From the NCBI RefSeq assembly GCF_001949145.1, contig NW_019091448.1:247594-311593 (forward strand): a DNA stretch of 64,000 nucleotides. The letters are read 5' to 3'. How positions within the stretch are numbered: position 1 is the first letter of the stretch; each line of letters starts with the position of its first letter. This DNA is from Acanthaster planci. Lineage: Eukaryota > Echinodermata > Asteroidea > Valvatida > Acanthasteridae. The notes under the pieces were generated by a model. The model was not told the origin of the DNA and did no database searches. It was given only the letters and a program-made list of their open reading frames with translations. This document shows, one piece after another, positions 56,101 to 64,000 of the stretch. A program made the position numbers and the translations under genes.

Positions 56101-58430
56101 TCACAATTTTATTTGCCAAGATTGTATAGTTTAGGTGCAAATTCCTCACATTTAACCAAACATCATTCTAACAAGTTGTACATCAGATCCACTTTTTTGT
56201 GAAAGTTTAGCAACTGAATATGCTGAATATGATGTAATTTTTGGTAAGAGTTGTTGAGATAAAATCCGTCTAGTGCTTTCCTTCCCTTAGAAAACAGAAA
56301 CCACTCCTCCAGACTTTGCAGGTTCTTAATCAGCTTTGATTTTTCACTTCTTAACCTGAATGTACTCTCCACACAGTGTCAGTCATGTCAATCAAAATGT
56401 GCTGTATAATACCGGTGTATCGCTATCAAACATGCATATGCACGATGCACGAACATGTAAACACATCTTCTGTCATGTTGGGATTTTAACATCCGGGGGG
56501 GATACATGTAGACTGGGCATGTGCATGTACATTGTATACATGTACACATATATAAATTTACCATTGTTACAATGTACATAAACATTCATAATGGTGCCAT
56601 TATTACTACATGTATTTGTTACAGTCTGTTTTTCTGTCACAGTAAGGTGTTGAGATTACTTCAAGGTCCAGAATTTTCTGCTTTGTTAAATTCAAATTCT
56701 GCTTTCTTCTGCTTTCTAAATTCACCATTTTTCACATGTTATTTTTTTTAGCATAAAATACTTTCTGCTTTTACTGTGGGATACATAAAAATGAAATAAG
56801 TCAAACCTAGAAATCCTGTGCACTGCATCGAACGACATCCGACTTATAATCCAGTAAGTCCTGGGGTAAATCCACTGGATGAAGGCAAGGATGGTGAAAA
56901 TACAGTGTCGATCTATTCTGCAAAATATAGTTGAAAAGAATACACTAGCTTTGGCTCCAAAAAGCTTGAGAAATTACTAAACACAGTGTAAAGATGACCT
57001 AGTGCCGCAGAAACTTCCAGCAAGTAGTCCGAAAGCAGCATTGTTTACGTGTGCAGGCCATGTGCATGTATGATGGCATCGCATCACACTGCACACAAAC
57101 AGCTAGTGCTCACCAGCTGTCAGTGTCTTGTTGCTACGGCAACGACATCAACTACTATGGGATAGCTAGCTAGCGCAGTGGTGCGCATGTGTATTCATAC
57201 CTTGGCGGCAAGATATCGCACTCTGCTCATCCGCTCTCAAAAACCATGAAGCGGAATGGGATTACGCATATTCTAAGTAGAAATTGGCTTATTTGATATA
57301 AAAATCTTGAACAAGCGATTGCAAGGGGAAAAAAGCTTCATACAATATGCGTGATTATGTAAGAACCCCAAATTCCGCAATTTCTGAAGATTTTCTGCTA
57401 AGCAGAGAACTCTGGACTTTAGAATGCTTGTATTACTTGATTAGTTGCATTTTTTTTAGTCGTTGGTGCAGTGTCATGACTTTTTTTGAACTCTTCACCC
57501 TGCTTTCTTATCCTTTTGCCCTCTCTTACCCTGTCTGGCTTTTGAGTTTGGCATTTCATGAGCTTGTACTTGTAATAGGTACCGTTGTGCATAGTGCACT
57601 TGAATCCCTTTACACTTGCCTAAATGTGGTGCACACATGTACTGCAGTATGTCAACAGTTTACTCTGGGAAGACCTTGGTTGACATCATAAGTGCTTTAT
57701 TCAACATGTATAATGTGCAGATGTACTGGTATGTCCCATTCAGAGTTGCAGTCAACTACATGTGTAATTTACATGTACAAATGTCTGGTTTGGCACAGCA
57801 CATGCACACTTTTCTAGATGAATGGTGAAGTAAGAATACCATACATGATGTAATCATCTTTTGGAGTGCAATCTTTATTAAAGATGCTTGGACAAAAAGA
57901 GCCTGCATTGTGTGGATGAAATAATCCAGAGAGTTTTTTAATGCATTGCGGTAAGCTGCAAATACATGTAATACATTTAAGAGCCACTTTTTTTTGCTCT
58001 GCACACACCAAGGGGTCCCAGTGGTGAAACAGTAAATTTTGCTATTGCACATCGAGCAAGAACACCGTTTCTGGATTTTCTATACATGTTTGCACACCTG
58101 TAGTTTCCAGGAGTGCGTGTATCAGTACATGTAGGATGTGAGGCAGTTTTTTTGCACATTCCACTGTCAGTTGACAACCGGTTTACATGCCTAAACCATA
58201 CAGTTTTTCATTGACAATGGATGAACCAATAAATGAGGACATTATTTCTGTTAGCGCACTGTTTATTTTTACCACCAACTTTTCTTCTTTTCTTTCAGGG
58301 TGCCTCCTGGATTGGTGTTCTATTCTGGTTGCTACTGTCCATCTCGCTTATCATCCGTCGCGTCAGGGACCGACCGGTTCTCGACCCAACCTCTGACAAA
58401 GCCCCCATTGCCTCCAATGTTGCCATCTAA
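41063..58430 (+). CDS. TMEM179/TMEM179B-like four-TM membrane protein with two alternative last exons
   Basis: Shared exons are 41063-41161, 48540-48730, 49479-49622 and 50547-50661. The last exon is either 53769-53888 (222 residues in total) or 58299-58430 (226 residues). All junctions are GT..AG and phases agree (0, 2, 2, 0). The layout matches TMEM179-family proteins of about 220 residues: TM1 (12-31), an ectodomain with FSGDCVLF and a glycosylation sequon NAT at 50, TM2 (about 71-92), TM3 (about 99-124), an ectodomain loop with CS and a distal Cys (145-183), TM4 and a short cytoplasmic tail. The TM3-to-TM4 pattern (CILSVGF, C-x-S-I, FY...SW-x-x-V-L-F-W) resembles TMEM179B more than TMEM179, from memory of the family. 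Function is largely unknown in the family. Intron 1 is 7.4 kb and rich in TACATG words. Confidence 0.88.
44093..44121. repeat. Perfect hairpin 1 (13-bp arms)
   Basis: GTGTTCTTACATG, loop TAC, CATGTAAGAACAC: arms are perfectly complementary. Confidence 0.9.
44139..44171. repeat. Perfect hairpin 2 (15-bp arms)
   Basis: AGCACTTACATGTAC, loop CAT, GTACATGTAAGTGCT: arms are perfectly complementary. It starts 17 bp after hairpin 1, separated by repeats of GCATGTAA. Confidence 0.9.
44180..44555. mobile_element. ~370-bp element with ~90-bp inverted ends
   Basis: The left arm (44,191-44,283) reads GTGCCTGGCAAAAAG..GCCAGGAAGCATGATCAC..CCCAGCAAAAGGGCG; the right arm (44,456-44,542) is its reverse complement with scattered mismatches. 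The centre is AT-rich with no coding sense. Confidence 0.75.
48540..48730 (+). CDS. TMEM179-like exon 2: first ectodomain and TM2
   Basis: The acceptor is CCTTCCAG and the donor AAAGAAAG|GTAAGG; phase 0 in, phase 2 out. It encodes VTFSGDCVLFAEVTWCNAT, a C-G-F-S loop and the hydrophobic TM2 (VIVAFYALTVCCYHVAVFF). The F-S/R-G-x-C-x-L motif is the family hallmark. Confidence 0.93.
48800..49035 (+). mobile_element. tRNA-derived SINE with duplicated box B
   Basis: TTGGCGTAGTGGTT (48,810-48,823) matches an RNA polymerase III box A, and GGTTGGATTCC (48,847) a box B. The 17-bp segment holding box B is duplicated in tandem (48,847-48,880). The body GTGGATTGGGTTTTCAGTCC..CATCCCACCTCTAAAACTG is typical of SINE bodies in marine invertebrates. 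It sits in intron 2 of the TMEM179-like gene, starting about 70 bp after exon 2. Confidence 0.7.
49479..49622 (+). CDS. TMEM179-like exon 3: TM3
   Basis: The acceptor is TGCTCCAG and the donor ATCACA|GTAAGT; phase 2 at both ends. It encodes WVMLPGIIINACWLLLLFID and then CILSVGFKRFCTSIT, matching the x-x-I-x-S-x-G-x-x-x-x-C-x-S/T-I stretch of TMEM179 proteins. Confidence 0.93.
50547..50661 (+). CDS. TMEM179-like exon 4: second ectodomain loop
   Basis: The acceptor is GCATCACAG and the donor GCTCAA|GTACGT; phase 2 in, phase 0 out. It encodes CSADLSSLNWNLPKCSGE, then FYGFLTTAQ, leading into TM4. Confidence 0.88.
50662..53768. other. Intron 4 of the TMEM179-like gene (to alternative exon A)
   Basis: Contains repeat copy B (52,711-53,312). 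A pyrimidine-rich stretch at 53,650-53,760 precedes the acceptor at 53,768. No other gene is seen. Confidence 0.7.
52711..53312 (+). mobile_element. ~600-bp interspersed repeat, copy B
   Basis: Opposite-orientation copy of 14,447-15,043, in the TMEM179-like intron before alternative exon A. It begins TGTGGCAGAGCCAG and ends near GTTACACGTGCATG. Landmarks in between: TTTTTACATAGAAGTAGTTC, TTTAAGCCCCAGCTTCCC, CACATGGTCTGG and GGTGTCTGAGTCCTTATTAA. Confidence 0.8.
53769..53888 (+). CDS. TMEM179-like alternative last exon A: TM4 and acidic tail
   Basis: The acceptor is CCTGTACAG, phase 0. It encodes SASWFSVLFWALLLAARAAR, then a 19-residue tail with EERKPMLS before TAA. An AATAAA lies about 210 bp after the stop (54,097-54,102). 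The exon is homologous to the one at 58,299 over the first ~20 residues. The tail's E-R-K-P-M-L resembles an acidic dileucine sorting signal (inference). Confidence 0.88.
   Translation, partial: SASWFSVLFWALLLAARAARRCTSKEEIGSTEERKPMLS
53889..58298. other. 3' UTR of isoform A and intron to alternative exon B
   Basis: No independent gene is recognised. A GC-richer patch at 55,620-55,990 holds a 148-codon minus-strand frame without recognisable features. TACATG words are frequent after 55,900. Confidence 0.6.
54097..54102 (+). terminator. Polyadenylation signal AATAAA for TMEM179-like isoform A
   Basis: A canonical hexamer about 210 bp after the isoform A stop, followed within 50 bp by a GT/T-rich stretch, fits a 3' end that would separate isoform A from isoform B. 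Confidence 0.5.
58299..58430 (+). CDS. TMEM179-like alternative last exon B: TM4 and different tail
   Basis: The acceptor is TTCTTTCAG after a long pyrimidine tract, phase 0. It encodes GASWIGVLFWLLLSISLIIR, then R-V-R-D-R-P-V-L-D-P and ends SNVAI before TAA. The same phase and the shared (S/G)ASW-x-x-VLFW-x-LLL core mark it as a duplicate of the exon at 53,769. The C-terminal V-A-I could be a class II PDZ ligand (inference). Confidence 0.88.
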   Translation, partial: GASWIGVLFWLLLSISLIIRRVRDRPVLDPTSDKAPIASNVAI

Positions 58431-59222
58431 AAAAATCAACCCTCCCTCCTGGCCATTCAACATCAGCATATCAGTGTGAGTGTGCGTGCAATAGTACAAC
58501 TCATGTAACCGAAGAGATAAACATAGATTTAGGAGTTGTGTACTATGATTGGGGACCAGTGTCACAATGCTGTTAAGTACATGTACGTGACTGCCTACCA
58601 GCATCTCACTTCACACATGCAGTAAGCACGGCAAAGAGCTTGCTAATTTCATAGGCAACTCTGCATAGATTAGTGAAACATTAGCAGAAATCTCTGTGCA
58701 CCAGTCGGCCTTGAAAGTTAACACAGTTAAATGCTGATCAAAAACCCTCAACAGACTATGCAGGCCTCTCACAAGCCACTAGGTTTTTGGATGATTTTTG
58801 CAAAGTTGGGGAAAGATGAAGTCCAGTCTCTATCACATGTAGCACACAGGCCTTTTTTACTGTGGGAAGTTACCACACGAGTATCTGCCATCATATTCCT
58901 GCTGAGCACTAACTTCTGGAAATTCAGGATGGTTTCTGGCAAACACACCTAGCAGCAAATATGAACTGGATCTTGAATGGAGTGCTAAATGTACACGTAC
59001 ATGTACCATGTACTTCTGTGCACACACATATTTGTGTGTACATGTATACAGGTAAATCTCCTTTTATAGACTTTTGATACGCTTGCTGGCAGCCCAGCTT
59101 GAAGTTGTCATTGGACACTTTGTGTTCAGTGCATTGATGGATGTAAAGCCAGAAGTGTCCATTGTAACTTCCAGATCAAGATGCTTGTAGTTTCACCCCG
59201 AGTCCCTCAGGTTTCAAGAAAA

Positions 59223-59228
59223 AATAAA
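59223..59228 (+). terminator. Candidate polyadenylation signal for TMEM179-like isoform B
   Basis: First AATAAA I noticed after the isoform B stop, about 790 bp downstream. Weak support; other sites further on are possible. Confidence 0.25.
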
Positions 59229-60481
59229 GACCCACTCACAGTACTGTCGTCCACAGCTACATGTACATGCATGTACATGTATGTTTAATTTGTTGAAAGG
59301 TTCAAAGTACTTTCGATTTGGTGCTAACGAGTGCTCCAATTTCCAAAAGCCTGTCTTTGCTGAAAACTGAAGGGCTTTGTTCCGATTAAATTGTTTCTGT
59401 GTTAACAGACCAAGTGTTATGTCATATTTCCATGACAGATCTCTTGTGAACTCATTACTGTACATGCATTAATGTAGTTTGCAAGTTATCTTGTGCTATT
59501 GTTTCACACTCAAGTGGATCAATCACGAATGTGTGCCCAAATTTCAATTGTTCAAGACCATCAACATTCTTTCTATGCCTCAAGGACTTGAGCTGGCATA
59601 ATTTTGGTTGTCAGCCTGTTTACACTGAGCCACTGAGCACCATCTTTTTAGGCCTAAACTTAGCTATCTGAATCCACAGAACTCCACCAAGTGAAACACT
59701 TAAGAATGTAACTAAATAATTCTTATCTCAATATACATGTACGTGTAATTGGCACGAGCAAAGCTGACAGTTGCTGCTTGATTTCACCTGTTGGCTGAAC
59801 GTTTCTACATGTACATATGCCAGTCCTATTCCATACAAGTGATTTCAGTCATGCATGACCAGGAACATAAAACTGTAATAATGGTCATCGTACATGCACC
59901 AGTAGCTTGGACATGTCTTGCTTAGTCCATGGGTTTCCTTTTAGGAGAAGCCCTGTACATATTGGCTGCAGTGCATGTACAGTGTACATGTATGTATCAT
60001 TTTGAAACATCCTGTGTTTTTTTTATGAATTCTTTATCCTGCAAATAACAAAACTCGTAGGTGAATGACAGTCCCACAAGCAATAAATAAAAACAGTGTA
60101 GATGGTTTCATTGATTTAAACAGTTTGTAATAGGCTGGTGTTCAGAAGTGAGGCAGACAAACACAAAGGTTGACAATTGGCCAAGTGGAATGTCTGTATT
60201 GTGCCGTATTTGTTGGACAGTCGACGCAGAGCCAAAGTGAATACGTCATCTTTTGTCACTTGTCAATTAACAGGTAATGGTTCTACCCTGAAATCACTCA
60301 ACACTGTGCTTTTGCTGTGGGCTTTTCATCTGACTCGTCAATATGTACCAGTAGAACCAACACCATGGCAACTTGTATGTCATGCTATGGTTTCCATAAT
60401 ACATGCTCATGACCATGGCTACATGTATGTAAAGTAGTGTACATGTACATGTACCTCCACAGATGTACATGTAGGCATGAG

Positions 60482-60508
60482 CTACGTCATGTACATGTCA
60501 TGACGTAG
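60482..60508. repeat. Perfect palindrome with CRE-like TGACGTAG arms
   Basis: CTACGTCATG, spacer TACATGT, CATGACGTAG. Both arms carry TGACGTA, the half-site class bound by CREB/ATF factors. No known promoter is nearby, so a regulatory role is only possible. Confidence 0.5.
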
Positions 60509-63393
60509 TCTGTCTGCTCCTGCGCCAGCGCATCCTCCTGAAATTGTGATGTGGTAAGGGTGGCAGGGTGTTTGTATAGAGATAAAATCCTCTGGGAAAC
60601 CTGTATCAACCCTTGTGCTCCCCTCACTGTAACTGTGGAGTATTTCCCGAGCAGCTTGTTCACTACCAAATCTTGAGTTGTTTGTTGTGAAGTCGTAAAA
60701 ATCTAAACTTTTGAATTTGGATACTTGAAAAACTTTTTCATCACACTTTTGGGCAGAGAGTCGTTAAGAAGTACTTGTCAAGTACATGTACTTTCACAGA
60801 AAAAAAAAATTGTCTCGAAGCTTCTTACAAGATTCTGACTGTCTAAAAGCTTTGTTTCCTTCAGTATTTACCATTCTATGTTCATGTATATCTGTGTTAC
60901 ATTGCTTTACCCACATCGTCATCTTTAAATTTGGCAGTAACTTTGGTACCTGAAAAGTACATGTATTTGATTACAACTCTGGCTCCCCAGTGGAGAAAAG
61001 TTGCAAAAGAGATTATGGTCTTTGCTGTACAGTACATGTACTCATGACCACTCCTCAAGCGCCCTTATCAGGAAGTGAGTGGCTGTAGAGCCTGATGTGA
61101 GTGTAGCCACCCAGTGAGTTCAAGGTCCAGTTTGTTAGCTTAATTCATATTCTATACCAGTGAAGAACCCAAGTTTTGAAGAGGCTTGTTGCATGACACA
61201 CAGTGTAGATTTTGAAGTGAAAATCATGTTGTGTTGGTGTTGTATCCAGAGCAACAAAATTTTTTTCCTGTTGCTTCTTTTGAAAAAGTAACTCAAATCC
61301 ACTTAGATTTTGCAGTAGACAGATGTATAGTAGAGTTTGTTTAATTGGGGAGGGGGTAATGGGTCTGCATGGTTGGAACATTTGTTATAAATTTTTGTCA
61401 CAAATTTTGATTTCAATTTGTTATTTTAATTTTATTGCATGGCGAATTTGGCCTCATAAATTGTGCATGCTATATTGAAAAAAATGCCAAAAAAAAAGCA
61501 ACTGGCCAAAGTTGAAACAAACAGACCAAAAAAGTAGAAGCTTGTAAATGTTAAATAGAATACAGGTTGTAATGTGTGGTGTTTGTTAAAATGCTGTCAT
61601 TGTGAAGATAACAGAAAAGTAATTCAGAACTTCTGAGATCTTTAAGATGTTGGTAATTGTCACCTGAATATGAATTTATGTTAAAACATAAACTTCATAC
61701 CTCTTCAATGCAAGTGTACACGTGGATCCTCCAGAATTCCCCCAAGTAGTCTGGTTACCAAACCAAAAGGTCTTGAATATTTGGGTCTCGTTGCTGCCAC
61801 AGTCACATAACCAGAATGGGGGAGGGGGTAATGCTCTTGTTCCTCATTGACCAAAAACAACAATGGAAATATTCCATAATATTTCTGTGATATCAAAATA
61901 GGTATGTGTAGATTTTTATTTTTTTGAAGTGTGCTTGATACAAAAAAGTTGATTTCTTTGGAACCTTATGTATAAATACATACATTTTCATGTATGAAAA
62001 AAATTTCCATATATGGACTTGATGCCTCTATGCACAAACCCGTGAGGCTTGTCTGAAAACAACCCAAGTGTTTTCTAAGTAAATGCTTCAGAATTTTCTC
62101 GGCTAAATTTCACTTTTTAGGACATACATGTTATTACTCTCTGACTGCTGTTATATTACGGGAAAACTCCTGTTGTCTGTACAAATCTCTCATCTGAATT
62201 TTTTTTTCTTCCTTTCAGCAGTGTTTGTGGTATGCTATTTTCAGATCTCCAAACATTCAGAGCATCTCTGTCAAGTTGTTCGTTGTTAGTGATTAATTAC
62301 AGTCTTAGACAGTTACTTAAAACAAATTGCAGCTAGAATTCGTGGAAGTGGAATTGCAAATATTCGTACTGGTGGATGAGGTGATTGAGTGCCTTACCAA
62401 GCATACATGGGATGTTGTGTCTAGCTGGGATCATGAACTTAAAGAAATTCAAGATAATTGTGTGTGCAGATTGGTCAGTGCATCAACTAGCAATACATAC
62501 AGGGACTGTACATGTACATTATACATATATGTACTTGTACATGTGTATAACGTGTCTTTTAGATATTTGTAACACTGTTCACACTCTACCCGGTACCTGT
62601 GCTGTACCCTATTCAATTGTACATTATGCTCAGCAGAAACTTTCACATTTGCATTGAATGTTGTAGAATTAGTTATTCACAATTCAGATTTTCTGCAGCC
62701 TGAGTTTATCATTTAAAGGGGAAGCAAAATTGTTATTTTTGTCATTTATGAATGATTAAGTGCTACACATTCAGTTAATCTGCTGTCTTTAATATTTTCC
62801 CATTGGCGCATATTTTATCCATATTTTTTCTTTTGTATATATGTATTAAGACAAAGTGCATTTTCATTGCGGAGGAATTTAACATGCATGACCTTTGTTT
62901 TCTGCTTTGCAATATGCAAAGTGTAAATGTTGAATGCTTCATCACTTTGTTGATGTGCTAATTAGGTTGCACGGCCGGCAAATGAGTTTATTCTTGGCTT
63001 AAGAAAGAGTATGACATTTCCAAACAGCTGAAGAGGTCAACTGCATGGGGGATTTGACATCAAAAGTCATCATGGAAATGACCACAACCAAACTTCAGAA
63101 ATTCCTCATTTAATTTTTATCTTGATAACCCGATTGTGCTTAATCAAATATTTCAGCATTTTCAGTGAATTTGAGTAATTCAGAGTTAGAATAATGTTGG
63201 TCTGACTTCCTAACAAGCAATGGTCCATGCAGATTTGTTTCATGGAGATCAGTTGATTGTATCCATTAACAAGCTCCAGCCATGTGATATGACATCGGTG
63301 GTCTTGGCCTCATTGGCCAAAGCCATCAGGTAGAGGAAATGTGCGAGAAGCTGTTAATGGTACCACGTTGTTCATGAAGATTGTCGGGAGATA

Positions 63394-63516
63394 ACTTGTG
63401 ACCCACTCTCCCCAAACCAGGCTGAAGTAGGTGACTTCATTTCCCTGAAAAAGCCATCATTAACCTTATAAACAGCTATGTACTTCAGCCTGGTTTTGGG
63501 ATGGTGGGTCACAATT
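63394..63516. mobile_element. MITE-like element with TTGTGACCCAC ends
   Basis: The left arm TTGTGACCCACTCTCCCCAA..CCAGGCTGAAGTA pairs with TACTTCAGCCTGG..TTGGGATGGTGGGTCACAA on the right. Arms are about 40 bp with few mismatches, total about 120 bp. Confidence 0.8.
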
Positions 63517-64000
63517 GTATATGTCCTTGTTTGTAGACGCATTGTTGAGCTGCTCTTTCTAGCCAGTACATCTAAAGTTTGCAAAGGGTCAGAGGCAAGT
63601 CACAGGGCAGGCTTTGGAAGGAAGTCAGTCCCTCCATCCACGGCTCGTTGAATACTTCATGCAAGGGCAAATTTGTGACTGGATCCCAAGAAATGAGTCT
63701 TAAGAGAGTAATTTGTTTAATTTGGCTTTAGAAAGGGTAAACTGAATCTTTGTGTTGAGGTATCACTCAGTTTGGCATTATGATGTAAAGTGGACATTAC
63801 ATTCTGTGTATGTGGGTGGAAAATGATTGATTTTCATTGTGCAGGATTGTTTTGAAGGACTTGTAACTCAAAAGTGGCTCTGGCAAATTCCAACGCACTT
63901 TGTTAGGCAGGTTTGCTGTAACAACATAAGAATGTACTCACAGTAGACCGGTATCTTGCCACACTGACCTTTACACTTACGAAAAGATGGCTGTGCCTAT

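Larger units (their letters stand above)
58431..64000. other. Downstream DNA of the TMEM179-like gene, no gene recognised
   Basis: Contains the isoform B 3' UTR (length unknown), many TACATG palindromes up to about 62,550, a CRE-like palindrome at 60,482-60,508 and a MITE-like element at 63,394-63,516. Frames are short and do not resemble proteins. Confidence 0.6.

Overview
The window reads as animal nuclear DNA. Genes are split into many short exons with GT..AG introns, the sequence is AT-rich, and the introns are full of small palindromic mobile elements. Frequent TACATGTA, ACCGGTA and TAGGCCTA words, a tRNA-derived SINE and the gene content fit a marine invertebrate deuterostome. An echinoderm is my best guess, with a hemichordate or amphioxus possible. 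This placement is inference.

Three genes are supported. (1) Plus strand, about 3.2-32.0 kb: an adhesion GPCR assembled from 24 exons plus one tentative 5' exon. All junction phases agree and the model gives about 919 residues. Domain order is pentraxin/LamG-like domain, Ser/Thr-rich stalk, GAIN domain, GPS with an intact H-L-T cleavage site, seven TM helices and a short Ser/Thr-rich tail. It looks closest to ADGRD1 (GPR133)-type receptors. Its true 5' end with the signal peptide is unresolved. (2) Minus strand, 36,034-37,029: an intronless 331-residue rhodopsin-class GPCR of peptide-receptor type. (3) Plus strand, 41,063-58,430: a TMEM179/TMEM179B-like four-TM protein with four shared exons and two alternative, homologous last exons 4.4 kb apart. 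Each last exon encodes TM4 and a different cytoplasmic tail.

The rest is introns and intergenic DNA. A broken non-LTR reverse transcriptase lies at 38.15-39.34 kb. One ~600-bp interspersed repeat occurs in opposite orientation in genes 1 and 3. At least seven MITE-like inverted-repeat elements and a SINE with a duplicated box B are present. A 17-copy 20-bp minisatellite begins exactly at a splice donor of the adhesion GPCR. From about 42.9 kb onward the DNA is saturated with TACATG/GTACAT palindromes, which are sparse in the first 40 kb.

The most interesting observations are the array of repeated splice-donor consensus sites fused to the receptor's TM3 exon, and the duplicated terminal exons of the TMEM179-like gene. 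No tool was run. Exon borders come from splice consensus, reading-frame phase and recognised protein motifs.
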